Positions 34,210 to 46,900 of a stretch of DNA of 64,000 bases are shown here, one piece after another. The notes below the pieces were generated by a model. The model did no database searches, had not been told where the DNA came from, and saw only the letters and a list, made by a program, of their open reading frames with translations. The position numbers and the translations under genes are program-made. Origin of the DNA: Hymenochaete sp. R1 (Eukaryota; Basidiomycota; Agaricomycetes; Hymenochaetales; Hymenochaetaceae); NCBI GenBank assembly GCA_019400425.1, contig JAFREE010000125.1, forward strand, positions 1 through 64,000. Direction: 5' to 3'. Within the stretch, counting starts at the first letter, position 1. Each line of letters begins with the position of its first letter.

Positions 34210-37132
34210 TCAGTTGTAACGGCTCGAAGGTCCATTGTTACCAGCACTCCCAGTCCGTGACGCAACGACCGGAAACCCGCCAATACTCTCTTCTATGACT
34301 TCTCTCGACCCAACAGCATCAAATCGAAAATACACACTCGATCCACGCGACTCGGGCGACGTTGGCATAAGTACCATCGATTTCTCCCCTCGAATGCTCC
34401 CCACCGTCAACCCGTTATTCGAATCCATTACATCGTCATCCCAAGTATGCGATTCTGGCGAGAGAATCGGCGCTTCGCCACGTTCCCCTCCTACTCTCGG
34501 CTGCTGCGTGGAGACGGATGCAGAGCCTGTGAGCACCCTTAGAGAAGCCCAAGCCATTGGTGTCAAGTTCCCATCGTTATGCTCCAAAGAAGCAGTCCTC
34601 GATCGAATTTCTTGGTGCATCGTGTCTTCGGAATCCTGAGAATGAAACGTTCGAAGACTTTCTGTCGACACCGTTCGAGGTAGACTGACACTGCTTCCAA
34701 ACCCTTCTTCACGCGCCTCCTTCGAAGACGGTACATCAACTTCTCTCCTGCTGGCTCGGATTTCGTCTGACGGTGTTCTGAAATGCACGTTTCTGCGCGA
34801 ACGTTGTTCGGGTATGGAAGCCACGGCGCTGATAGCAGGGCGTAGCTCGCTCCGGCCGTCTATTTGTGCAATCTCGTAATCTTCATGGACATTGGGGGTT
34901 GGAGAACGACCGCGAAGACTGTGAACGTTAAGTACACTCTGTGAAGGTTTTGGTGTAATTGTTCGAGGGGTTTGAGCTCTTAAAATGGTCTCGTCAGAGG
35001 TTTTACGTTTTCGGGGTTCGATCATGGAACCTTCCGATTGCGAGTATACCGATGCCGTGTCGAAACTTTGCTTTGTATACAAAGGCATCGGCGGGGAAGG
35101 GGGCACTGGCGGCATCGGAGGCATCGCAGCCGCGCTTGGAATCGGGAATGGAACCCTGAAGTTCTCAGCCTTGGCCTGACGGGGAGGTGGGGGAAGCCCC
35201 GGAAACCCTAGATGACTACGACTGCTTACCGTCATCGCAGGTGGAGGAGGGCTCATCGTCTTCCATCGAGGCGCACCGGCATCCATCTGCCTCTGAAGGT
35301 CCCTACTCGCTATTATAGGCGCTCCGAGAAGCCCGTGGATACTCTCCGTCGACGTCGACGAGCTCGCGCCTCGCGAATGCCCAGGACGCAACGACGGGAT
35401 GCGAATGAGAGCTGTCGAACTGTCAACGCTTGATGAAGAACGCTGATGATGAAGCCACATTTCGCGCAACTCTGACGTAGGTGCGTATTCGCTACCCTCA
35501 GCAGTACTGTGATTATCTGATCGTCGAGAGGGAGGTCGGGAATTTGAAAGATTCCGTACATCTCTTGGAGACGCCGGAAGCCCATAAGTTGACCCAGTTC
35601 TGGATAATGGAGAACTCGATCTTGATACTGTCAGAGGAACCACGGCTGTCCCATTGCCCTGAAGGAGAACTGACGAGCTTGTTAAGCTGAAGGGTGTTGG
35701 TATGGGCGCTTCTATTGGGGATAGTTTCCGTTCTTCAGGTGTAGAAAAGCTTTCGTTCGCGGCACTTGCGCCGCGAGAGCTGGCTCGCATGGCAGGTCGA
35801 AGCACTCGTAGAGTGTTGCACAGGATAAGCACGTTTGCGAGACCTATGACATCATCAGTTTCACGGATCCGAAAAGTAGTCAGTTGTTGCTAACATACCT
35901 GTGAGCGAGGCGAACAAGCCTGCGAAGGCGAGTAACGCGTCCGAATTCTCGATTCCAGAGATCCGCATGAGTCCCACAATCGTTATGGGGAGGAAGAGAA
36001 TTACGAATGCTGCAATTTTATGAGTCTTTCCAAAAAGTCATGAAATAGATTTTGGACTGACCAAAAGGAAACCATAGCAAGCTATTCACTATAGAACCGA
36101 TGAAATGTCTATACTCCTCTTTACCAGACAAACGACCAGTCCAGCCTTGGACGTTATCGGGAGAGAGATTGAATTGGATGCCATGGCCGATGACGAGTGT
36201 GCCACGAAGGCAGAGATAAATAAGAGCATATAACAATACAGTAACGAATGCCGAAATCACGATCTAGTCAAATTGCGGCATAAGGATAGAACTAGAACTG
36301 AGAAGGAAGTCAATCTTACCGGGAGATAATAAACCAGAAACTGTTCGATTGTGTACCCGCTGGACACAGCACACCATAGACCAACATCATAAAAGAAAGG
36401 TCCATGCATAGTATCCGATATCGTAGTGAGTGCAGTCCCTAATTTCACGATCAGTTTTAGTACAATCGAGAGTAGTAAGGAAGCTCTCTTGCGCACCAAG
36501 GGCCACAGAGATTCCCCAGCCCAAAGCTACTACAAGGGTGACGACCCACGAAGGATACCGCCTGCGTAATACCAGACTTTCAAACGTGTGGATAGCAATG
36601 ACCGCCGTGAAGTATGCATCAGCTACATCCCCAATCTGGATCAGGGTCCCTAAAACATTCATAAGATAATCTATTAACGATTCGTCTCGGGAGCAACAAC
36701 TAACCCTGAACTGTGCACAGAGAGCCTTTTGTTTCTATCAGCTTTCTGCTCATTGCGGACAGTTGGTAGGGAAAATTACCTGCACGGATGCCTCCTCCTT
36801 GAACCCAAACATATCCTAACATGGCAGCTACTCCACTCAGTACATTCGAAAGTAACAGGCATACGACGTAAACCCCCAACTGGGTTCTTAAAAATAGTAC
36901 AGATTTGGTCTCTTTCCGTCTTTTTGGCCCTTGAATACACAGCCGCATGGCAGAGATCATGGCTTTTGCAAGAAAAACAGCGATACTGGCCACTGATAAT
37001 GTCCCTGCAATACCAATGATCTGTATACGTAGCTTCAGCGCACCTTCAAGTTTCGAAGGTCAATGTACTTACGATTGCACCGTTCTCTTCGCCAGAGGTA
37101 AACTTCTCGAACGAAGAATCTACTGCCATCAT
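34210..37132 (-). CDS. Seven-transmembrane G protein-coupled receptor with long C-terminal tail
   Basis: Exons (minus) 37132..37073, 37020..36780, 36734..36705, 36649..36497, 36438..36320, 36263..36062, 36009..35899, 35843..34210; 849 residues. Seven hydrophobic helices are visible: IIGIAGTLSVASIAVFLA, LGVYVVCLLLSNVLSGVAA, DVADAYFTAVIAIHTFESL, WVVTLVVALGWGISVALG, IVISAFVTVLLYALIYLC, FVILFLPITIVGLM, LLAFAGLFASLTGLANVLI. The topology suggests a Git3/cAMP-receptor-like fungal GPCR that would act through a G alpha; ligand unknown. The last exon adds about 525 residues of Ser/Pro/Arg-rich cytoplasmic tail with Pro runs (PPMPPVPPSPPMP), a likely phosphorylation platform. The N-terminus is short (about 20 residues) without signal peptide. 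Confidence 0.85.
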
Positions 37133-38459
37133 GAAGAAGAGGGGGGTTGCGCTGGAGGTATTCGACAGTAAGAATGAAGATACCCAATTCAAACGAATGA
37201 CTGTGCCGGACAGAGGGCAAGCAAGAAGAACAGAAGCGAAGAAGTCTCAAGAAGTTTTATATGAAAGGCGCTCTGCGCAAGAGAAAAAGGAAAGGAAAGG
37301 AATCGATCGTGAACCACCTCGAAAGGAGAGTCTGAATCAAATTGGCAGAGCGTGTACCGCGGACGACAGGTCTCAGGAAGAAGCTTGTGGACGACCCCTC
37401 CTCGTCTATCAATCAACTCGAATTACAGTGATCCCTGGATCAACGCAGAGAAAAGACAGATGTGAAAATGTTGAAGGTCGAGAGACTCATGGACGTCTCT
37501 CTGAGAATAGAGGCACACATACCAAGAAAACTAGTCTACATGCTCGACAGCACATAGTTATATCACATCATCGAGCCCAGGGCGCGCTCGTCGCCAGTAT
37601 TCGTGGCAGAGACGCCCGACGTTACTTTGGCATGCCGGTGGACGGGCGTATCTTAGCATATAGCCACATCGATACCGGAATTCGGGATTGCAATCGGCTA
37701 CAACGGAGTGGCGTGATCCAATAAAATCACTGGAAAGCGGCCTGAGAAACTCTGAGGACACCGGTAACGCGGAGAAATGTTGAGTGAGAAAGGACCAGAA
37801 GCAACGCTGTGCTTTTAGAGATGACGAGAGCAGGTAGTCGACGAAAATTCTAGGACATGGGTGAGAGCGCATCAAGAATGACATGATGAGACACATGAGA
37901 GCTCATGTCGGGTTGACGACGGAATGTCGGTCTACCCACGTATGCAGTGCTTAGCTGAGATAGGCGCTCAGATAAAGATGATCCATCGACGTCGACAGAT
38001 ATGCGTGTTTCAGTCATACTGAATCAGTCGTTCATACGTTGGATGGATATGAAGGTGCAAGTGATAGTTGCTAATCGTGTCAAGGCAGTTGAGCGGGACG
38101 CGTTCATCCACACGATCGTCGATCGTCGCAGTCGCAGCGCGCGAGTCTACCAAAAAAAAAGCCAACAACTAACGAGGTTGAATGCCTACACAACGACGAC
38201 GAGTAGCTATCACAAAACGTGCATGCCTTTCTAGGATGAAAGATAAGAAGAGATACAAGATGAGATTCTACTAGAGCTTGGTATGCAGTAAGAAATACAG
38301 ATGCAATCCACCATGACGACCAAATCAAAATACACTGCCCACAGTAGGGGAAATCAGTAAGAAAATAATTTAATTAAATTGTCTTGACCCGGACGAAAAA
38401 TGCCAATGGCACGAACGACATCAATGAAATGCAACGCCTACGACGACCTGTGCGGCGAC
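37133..38459. other. Intergenic region between receptor and Pol eta
   Basis: About 1.3 kb. A 197-codon plus-strand frame (37131-37724) begins on top of the receptor start codon. It is highly charged, has no motif, and is probably a chance frame in the receptor's upstream region. No other candidate. Confidence 0.4.
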
Positions 38460-41031
38460 CTAGGCCTTCGTCTTCTTCACGAAGAACTTGGCAATACCTT
38501 CGGATTCTTTGTCTCGCTTCCGCTTTTTTGTTGAAGCTGAGCTTGACGAGGACTTTGGCTTTCCTGTTCCTGATGATGGAGGTTTGGGGGTCATCGCTGG
38601 CCTATCTTGACGAGCCAAGTCTTGCGCAAAATGATAGTCATTGTGCTCTATTCGTAATGCCGCAAGGACATCGCGTTTATGTTCCAAGTCATTCTTGAAA
38701 ACTTCATCCTCCTTACTCATGTTTGCGACGCATCGGAGCTCAGGAAGCAGAGATATAGTTTTCCGGCACCGTGGGCAAGTGAATGAATACAGATCGGACC
38801 CACTTTCTGAGTCGTCTATATTCCAAACTTGCTATCAGTCGCTTGCTTATTCAACTCGAACCCAGCACCTACCATTATCGGAGTCGAGCAAGACAATATC
38901 TTCATCTGCCTTTGGGATTTTATCTCCACTTCCACTCCGCTTGCTCTCGTCTCCTCGGCTTTTGATTTCACTCGGGCCGGCCATTTCATCGACGGACCGT
39001 TCTCCTTCCGGTCGCATCTTTGAGAAAAACCCTTGAATATTTTGCTGACCTTCTTCTGTCCATCCTATACCCTTGAAACCCAAGTTCAAATGGGTTATTT
39101 TCATAGGCTTTTTCCCATCTACCAACTGAGCATCCGTCCCAACCAGCTCTTTCCACAGCTTTTCAGCTAGTCCATATATAAAGTCGACAGTGATTGCCTT
39201 CTTTACTGGCGGAAATGGCTGCTGTTTGGAACGTACGTCATTCCAACCTTTTCGAGCAGACAAGCTCAACGTTTGAGGCCAAAGCCCTGGAGTGATCTCC
39301 CGAGCTGCATTCAGTCGGACAGTCAACTCTGATGCGAGCATGCGTATCCAATATGGGCCGTCAGAGGGCTTCAAGACGGGCTTTTGAAGATTTTTCGAAG
39401 CGTTCATTGACTTGTTGATGACTGCTTTGTCCTTGACTTTTTAAAATTCCTTCAGTACATGAGAATGTGCATGTAGGGACGAATCGAGTTCACCTTCAGC
39501 ACGGTCAATACCCCTGCAAGAAGTGAGTTCATACAGGATCCACGGAATAAACTAAACGCACCGTAATATTTCATATACCCATATCGAGCTTTCTCCAAAT
39601 TTAAACTGCATCTCATCTAAGGAGCGTCAGCAAGAATTCAAATCGAAGTTTTCAGTCTTGTACCTAGAGATATAGTTCTTTGGATATCCGAGTCAGGCAT
39701 GTTCTGATCGCAAAAATGGAAACTCAAGATCTTACAGCAGATCCCCGACCGTGGAGACATCATATTCATCAGCCAAAGCTTTTCCAAGCTTGCCTCCAAG
39801 AAAACGAATCTGTAGAAAGTTGAAGAACAACTTAGTCGTAGGTCGCGGTAAACTGAAGATACCAACTTTTTGGAAGGGCATAGGCACAAGAAATCCCGGT
39901 ATCGCGGAATTACGGAGGATGTTCTGAGTGTTGAATTTGCGGTATGAAGCAGCGAGTTTCGACAAGAACTTGTTACGTGCAATGCCCTGTCGACTTTTCT
40001 CAGGGATAAATTCCAAAAGGTAAACTTAAGGTGGAATAGTACCGCAGTGGTAAGGTAGCCAAGCCGTTCGTGGACTTCTTTGCGAACGTGAGACATGAGC
40101 TCTGCTGCAATTTGAAGGCCAACGTCATGCCATGTTGGACATCTGCCAATTTCTACCTCCTCGACCAGCTCCGTCGTTGCTTTCGTATCCTTATCTATAT
40201 TCGTCGGGTCGATTGGTATTAGATTTCCATGGTCAGCGAATGAAACACGAGACGGCGGTGGTACTGAAATATCGAGATTATTCGGGCCACCCTTAGGTAT
40301 ATCTAAAAGAAAGGGATATCGTTTGACGAGTTCGTCACGAACGGGTATCGATAAGTCGATGAAGGCTTCGTCAACAGATGCCTTTTCTATGTTGGCTTGT
40401 CGTTAGCTATATAATTACGCGACAAAAGAGGAAGACGAACCAACTTCTCCGGTAGGAAGCAGCTCCTTCATAAGATTATGAATTTTCACGCTCTCACTTC
40501 GATATAAGTCCAAAGAAACCTGGTTCAGTCGTGTTGAGTATATTTACCGATACAGAGTCGATGTAGTGCTTGCCTTATGTGTGTTGACATTGGGTTTGTC
40601 CCAGTATTGCGCTTCCGGGTCGTCTTTGAAATATGTCGCGACATGAACAACTATAAGCTCCGGACACCGTTTCATTGCGTCCTCTAACTTGTCCATACGA
40701 GATATTCCTATGGCATAGTTGAGCAGATGCAACCACATGCCAGACAACGAGTCCACGCACCGAATTCTCGAGCTGGATAGTTTACAGCGATAAGGGCATT
40801 CCATTGCAGCACAACCAAAGGTTTCCCTGGGTCGATTCCGAGCCGAACCTGCTCGCAGTTCGCGTAGAATGCGTTGCAGTCGCACAACGCTATAATCCGC
40901 AGTGGATGTCTAGGACCGATGACGGAAGTCTGAAAATGACGATAAGTAATGACTGGGTCCAGGTCATCAAAGTCGCTGCTGATAGATTTGAATTTTCCTC
41001 TCTTCGTTGGTGAGGGAGGAGTGATACTCAT
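38460..41031 (-). CDS. RAD30: DNA polymerase eta (Y family, Rad30)
   Basis: Translesion polymerase that bypasses UV dimers. Eleven exons (41031..40761, 40707..40574, 40519..40441, 40386..40043, 39986..39867, 39809..39736, 39677..39664, 39616..39562, 39513..39494, 39436..38873, 38815..38460) encode 676 residues. Catalytic acids are in CDCNAFYANCEQVR and SVDEAFIDLS. The palm/thumb shows GIARNKFLSKLAASY and FLGGKLGKALADEY. A 14-nt exon supplies TISL between GDLL and DEMQFKFG. The C-terminus has a UBZ zinc finger (FTCPRC, later EHNDYHFAQDL) and a PIP-like ending, EGIAKFFVKKTKA. Intron 2 appears GC-AG (AAG then GCAAGC). Confidence 0.95.
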
Positions 41032-41077
41032 CGTCTATGAGTGTGGGAGTGGCGGGGTAGCGGGAGGAGGACAAGAG

Positions 41078-41123
41078 ACGCGTTCAACAGATCGCTTCGC
41101 GTGAGACAAACGCGTGACACGTG
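41078..41123. promoter_or_regulatory. Two MCB boxes and an E-box between POLH and CIA30 genes
   Basis: ACGCGT at 41078-41083 and 41110-41115, and CACGTG at 41118-41123, within the 186-bp divergent spacer. The ACGCGT pair is 47-85 bp before the polymerase start. A role in cell-cycle timed expression is inferred. Confidence 0.45.
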
Positions 41124-41217
41124 ACTTAAGCGCAGATGTTGGTGGCGGTGCATCTGACCTCATTCCTTCTATATGGACTTGGTTCTTTTCGTTTCTCCCT
41201 TCACTCGCTGATCCGCC

Positions 41218-42578
41218 ATGGCCGCTTCAAGATGGGGTAGTTTCATGAGTAGACTTAATAGGTGTGTACCTACCTCATGCATCTATTTTCATCGTCTTCT
41301 CATGGTAAATAAGATCATCACAGTTGCTACGAGACAGTACCTCCCATGGCGAGTCCGCGTCGTCTATTGACTACTGACAAGTAATCAATTATTCACTATA
41401 AGCTAGTTTTAAAAATGGATGGCATGAACGATGCCAGCCGAGCCGCTATGCCCCTCTTGTCTTTCAATCGGAGAGAAGACCTTGATAACTATAGCATCGG
41501 TTCGGACAAGGATATCGGTGGTTCCTCAAATGCAAAGCTCGACTTCATTCCTGACGACCTAAACAACCCTGATGAGAATGGCAAAGCCAAGTTCTGGGGT
41601 GACATGCGCTTGGGCGTACGTAGTGACCTCCGAGGGCGGGTCAGGGGAGGCTACGCCGGGTTCAGAAGTAAAGCGAGTGCACTGACTTGGGATTTGGCAC
41701 GCACACTCCGTCTGACCTTTCGTCCCTCCGACGCGACTCAAACAGGTCAGGCCAACGCTCTTCGGTGAAATGACACACGACATTGCGAATCATGAGTTCC
41801 TTGCCCTACGAGTACGAGCCGGCGGACACCCACGTACACGGAACGCTTATTTTGTGAACCTTCAAACAGGTCCGTGCACGATCGTTGAGTAGTCGGGGTC
41901 GTGAAGCCCGTCTCTGAAAGTCACTTTGGTAGACTCTCCAATCTCCGGCGAACTGTGGCAACATCGTCTATATTTCCGCAAGGATGACGGATCGTGGGAG
42001 GACATTTTCGTGAGTTCTAGTATTTTCAGTCTCCTTCACCATCGCCGACGCCACCCGCCTTCTTTTCAAATCTTGACATTCAGTCATGAGCCTATCTATT
42101 CAGTCTCTTCCGAATAACGATATTTTTATTGTCCTTCTCTTCTGAAGGTTACCGTCTTGATCGTTCACTGACTGACATGCTCCTATTCGCAGATCCCCTT
42201 TTCCGCATTTGCTCTCACAAGTTACGGCGAACTTGCAACCGGTCGTGCTTCGCATGTGATGTTGGAAGAGGAAAAGATTCGATGGCTCGGTATCTCATTA
42301 TTAGGCGGCAATGCTGGTGTTGAAGGCCCTTTTGAACTGGGGATTGAGTCTATCAGGGCTGTGAATGAGGGGGATGTGGTCACCCCGCCTATAGGTGAGT
42401 CGCAAAACTCCGATAGGCATCCCTCTGGGTCGCCTTTCCACGCTTTCGATGCATGAGTGAAATATAGACTGACAAGTGGCTTTCAGCCGACTCGAGGCCG
42501 CTCGCGGAGCCGGAAGGCGGGGTGGAAGATGCTGAAACTGCATGGAGGAGATTCCAAGAACGCGAAAAGGAGCAGTAA
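41218..42578 (+). CDS. CIA30: Complex I intermediate-associated protein 30 (CIA30/NDUFAF1)
   Basis: Mitochondrial assembly chaperone for respiratory complex I. The exons are 41218..41265, 41324..41336, 41407..41672, 41746..41869, 41933..42009, 42193..42394 and 42487..42578; 273 residues. CIA30 signatures: NYSIGSDKDIGGSSNAKLDF, GGYAGFRSK, RPTLFGEMTHDI, LALRVRAGG, YFVNLQT, LWQHRLYF, IRWLGISLLGGN. The third intron reads as GC-AG (AAA then GCGAGT), which joins FRSK to VRPTLFG. The N-terminal splice pattern is ambiguous: shifting both flanking introns by four bases (41261 and 41403) also keeps frame and the total length, changing CLLRDI to SCYETLV around a 13-nt exon. Divergent from POLH. Confidence 0.9.
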
Positions 42579-42965
42579 ACACCACGGTAACGTGCTTCGC
42601 TTGATGACATCCCCCATATCTAAGACTCGCGCATAGTTGGGCTTGATTCCATGACATCAATAATTATACAAGTTTTCCGGTCAAAAGCTTGGAAGTAGAG
42701 AAAATAGAAAAGAAACGGATTTAATTGAGGACGAAATGCTCAAAAGAAGAGAGGTGACGCTAATGGGAGACAAGTTTGTGCCTAGCTTACGCGAGAACTC
42801 AGAACGTACGGTTCGATTATAAAAAAGGAACGGAAGGCGTAAGATCAGTTCAGAAATAAGTACAGTCCTGAAGTGTTATCACGTGAAGGCCATCAAATCA
42901 TCAAGAACCTGGAGCCCCCGTCAACTTACAGAAGGTACCTTGGTATCAGCCCTACGACAAAGAGC

Positions 42966-43966
42966 TTATACAACCACACAACTGCCACCGCAGCAACCAC
43001 CAGTCTCTTCGGGGCCATTCTGCGCATTATAAACGCCGGGCTGGGATGGTGCAGTTGGGCGCCCAGTTTGTTGTTCCTGTAGAAAAAGGCCATAAGTATC
43101 AAAGTGCAAGAGTAAACCATTGAGCCAGAAAACCGCACCTTATTATACCTTCTAATCTCCCGTACCAGGTTGGAGAACGCCTCATCTACATTGATACGCT
43201 GTTTTGCCGAAGTCTCGATGAATTTGCAGCCAAAATGCTTTGCGAGGTCACGACCCTCTTCATGTGATGAGAACCTTGTTCAATACCGAATTTCCAGTAT
43301 ATCAGAAGTTGTTACTCACCATTCATTCCAACCTGACGTTCGTACTCCAAGTCACACTTGTTCGCAACAACGATAACGGGGAATGAGTCTTTGTCTTTCA
43401 CCCTAAGAATCTGCTGATGGAAGGTACTGATTTCTTCGAAGGAACTGCGAGACGTAATGGAATAGACGAGCAAGAAGCCTTCTCCGGTCCTCATATACTG
43501 CTCGCGCATTGCTCTGAAGGGTCAACAGTCAGCACCGTATCTCATCAAGGATAAGGAATTCCGAATCCTTACCCATATTCCTCTTGTCCGGCGGTGTCAA
43601 GTACATCGAGCAACGCAACTTCATCATCAATCACACATTGCTTACGATACGAATCTGATTCCGAAAAAGACGGATGTGAACAAATCGGAAGGTGGAGAGA
43701 CGAAGAGACAGCACCTTCGATCGTAGGGTCATATTCATCAACGAAATGACTCTGGATGAATTGAATTGTAAGCGCCGATTTGCCCACGCCTTCGTTGCAG
43801 TGAGCTCATTACAACTACAATGCAGCATTCTACATACCACCACCACCGACGACCACGAGCTTGTACTCGCGGAGAAACTGAGCCTGAGCGGCATTGGCTT
43901 ATCTTTAGCACGGAAGCAGATTGGAAATACGAGGAAATGTCGACTCACCCTGGCTTGCATGCTCAT
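42966..43966 (-). CDS. RAS1: Ras GTPase
   Basis: Membrane-anchored signalling GTPase, in fungi acting on cAMP/PKA and Cdc42 pathways. Exons (minus) 43966..43949, 43883..43838, 43789..43715, 43654..43573, 43513..43320, 43257..43139, 43076..42966; 214 residues. P-loop [11 protein letters not shown], effector region YDPTIEDSYRKQ, switch [22 protein letters not shown] and ETSAKQ nucleotide motifs are all present and normal. The hypervariable tail ends CCGGSCVVV, a CaaX box with two upstream cysteines available for palmitoylation. The six-residue first exon (MSMQAR) was chosen because the downstream frame is closed until AQFLREYK. It faces no neighbour closely. Confidence 0.95.
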
Positions 43967-46900
43967 GCTTCAATATGTAAGAAAGAAAGGGTACGACGTG
44001 AAGATATGACGCTGCGAAAGCAAATAATTAAAGCTGCTGGCGATGACGGCAACAACGGCAAGACAACGACAGCGACGAGAGGAAGAGCGCAAAGACAACC
44101 CACGACGAGTCGAGTGGGAAAGCCGAGCGCTTTGGCCTAAAATCGCTTATGTAATGATTGATCCACGTCCCAGATTTGACGATTATCCCTACCGAAAGCC
44201 ACTCATCGACCTTTGTCTTCCTTTACGTTCCACGTTGTCGGTGCATGTCCCGCACAGCATACTGGTCGCATGCAAGTCTTTCCACGAGATGTCGATGACC
44301 GCAAGCATGATGTCGGAAACATTATCTGTGGCAGAGCCTCGGGAGAGGACAGTAGGAACTTAGAATCGTCAATGATCGGAGACAAATCACTTTTAACGAC
44401 CAAGTCCACGAGGATGTGTAATGGAAGGTTGTGAGTTGCAGAGCAGCATACTTAATAATGAGGTTGCTTATTTACTTCTGAATTTCATAGTCTGAGTGCA
44501 CATCCTAGTAACGAAGAGATTGAGCGCTAAGCTGGCGCTCACCAAAAGGTTCATGGTCACTTTTACGCCGCGTCTCTTCCACGAGATTGCTAAATGCGAC
44601 CCTCCATCAAGCGAGAAATCATTGAAACACTGCGGACAAGGACAATCTTCCGGTGCAGCGTCGATTTGAGACTGATACGCCTCAGAACATGATGCGACAA
44701 GGGCTTCTTCGCCGCTGTGCACTGCTAATAATCTGCTCGGACCGAAATGACATTTAGTCTGTCATCGCTATCCTGTCAACTTCCGCGGTCGGTTGGCTGG
44801 TCTTCATAGCACGACAAAGTTACTCCTAGGAAGTCCCGTACTGCGATAGGAAGAAAATCATATGCTCTCAATACCTGGTGCATTATAGTCAACTTCTTTG
44901 TGCTCACTGGCACAACCTCCTAGTACGCTACGTCCCAGTAGAAATCAACCATGAGTTGGATATGGAATATGAAGAAGGCGACAGCGTTGCGCAAATCACC
45001 GAACTTCTCGTGCAAATGTATCGTCGGGGGCGGATACTTCTATTAAATGACGCTAATCATCCGAACACGATGGACTTTCGATTGCATATCATCGCGATTA
45101 CGAACGCTACTTGGTGAATAGTCAGATCGATGACGCGCAATCTTTTAGTCGCCGCCCTTCAGTTCATCTACGGGATGATGGTGAAGGTGGCCTCGAGGGA
45201 CTGGTGTTGAATATGAAAGTCGGCTTTACGTTCCAACGCTCATCTTCGCGCTCCGAGCGCCCGTATAGGTCTTGTCGGCGTGTGCCCGCCGTGCCAATAT
45301 TCAACCTTGCTTTACGGCGCTCGCAATGAGGATGCATACATTGTATGACAAGCGATAACATATCCATTCGGAAGTCACGCTATATCCTATCGATTTATGA
45401 TAACTGAGTAGCTCCATATTGCTAGGCTCTGATGAGCACGAATACGATTAGAGAGCGCTCACTGTGCGCACCTATGGCGTGCAACGGGGGTGAGAGGAGC
45501 TGTGACCGAATTCATCAAGGTCTCTCTACGTACTACCAGCGCTGACCCTGCAACGAAGGGAAAAAGTTTCCATTTGTGCATCGAGGTCTACTTCGGTGAG
45601 TGTGTTCTACGCAGTTATATTTCAGTTCTCGATAATTATGATTCGGAGTTTACCAGAAAAGATCAGATCCAAGATGTACCTTCGTCTCCTGCTTGTTACA
45701 ACGGCGAAGTCTTCGCACGTCATGCATTTCACGATAACGCTGCGGCCCCGCTCACTGGCTATAGGTGACCTTACTTGATACGGAGTCTACTTTGTCTCGG
45801 AATGTGGGATTTCTCGACGAAGATGTCGTGACGATGCGCCACCATTCACGATATTCCGTGCATACTCTTTGTCTGCAAAACAGGAGAGCGCAAGTACGAG
45901 GTCTGACCATGCCTGCTTCGGACGAACATGCAGGAATCGGAATTCCAAGATGGTCGAGACCGTACGTCACCAAGATCACTGACTTCGCGCAGGCACCAAG
46001 CAGTGGAGGCGACGGCAAACGGACTCTACGCCGGAGTAGTCGGAATTCATTTAACCTCAGGGAGTTGTCGCGGGCTTGACTTTTACTTCATTGGGCGACC
46101 TTAGTGAGCACTTTCCTCACACCATATGGACATCCAAGCCTATCGTTGATACCAGAGTGCGACGAAGCCTGCAAGTGAGCCGCTCTGGTTCCGACTCAAG
46201 GTCTGAGTAAGCGCTTCGCCGACCGCGATGGAGCACAAAGTTCCAGAGTCGTCACCCTCTTGACGTCGGCACGTTCAACACTGAATCAGCATTCCCGGTG
46301 CGGAACGATGCGTCGGAGTCCAGTTTGTTCTTTATACGTGAACAAAAATACTCATGATTGGGCGCATTTGTTTCTCGTCATAAGGCGATTCCAACGGGTC
46401 ACTCGAACACGGAATACGTACCAAAGCGTTCCGTATCTAATATTCTAAAGCCGCTCTAGCGCGACTCGATTGCCTGCACCAACGATTCCAAAAGCACCCG
46501 GGCGGTAAAGAACATGTACCGCTATCGCGCACATTGTTCGTGGACCAAAAGCGAAGACAAAGCAGATTGAGATTGGTCGCAAAGACGGTTTTTCTTTGAC
46601 GATGATTTACAACCCGACCACATCTTCCGCACGATACCGGGCTCTGCCACTCGCTAAGATCTGATCCCCTCAATACAAATAGATAAAAAAGAGTCAATGA
46701 ATCACCGAATACAGTGCATCAACCGATGTCTCAACCTATACGTAATCCAGCACACACATTTGTGGTTATTCAAATTGAAAATCCGATACGCCTATAGCCA
46801 CCCTATATTATCGGACTGGGCTGTCGAAGGCAAGACTCCAAGGGAAGAGACGCGAAACTCTCAATATTAATCGCACGCCCCCTTGTGTTCTCCGACCGAC

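Noticed and set aside
37131..37724. Plus-strand ORF of 197 codons upstream of the receptor gene
   Set aside because: Highly charged, no motif, starts on top of the receptor start codon on the other strand, poor codon pattern. Judged a chance frame.
24541..41115. A repair-gene cluster in the strict sense
   Set aside because: RAD51D, TFB2 and POLH are spread over 25 kb among unrelated genes; shared promoter motifs are worth noting but physical clustering is not convincing.
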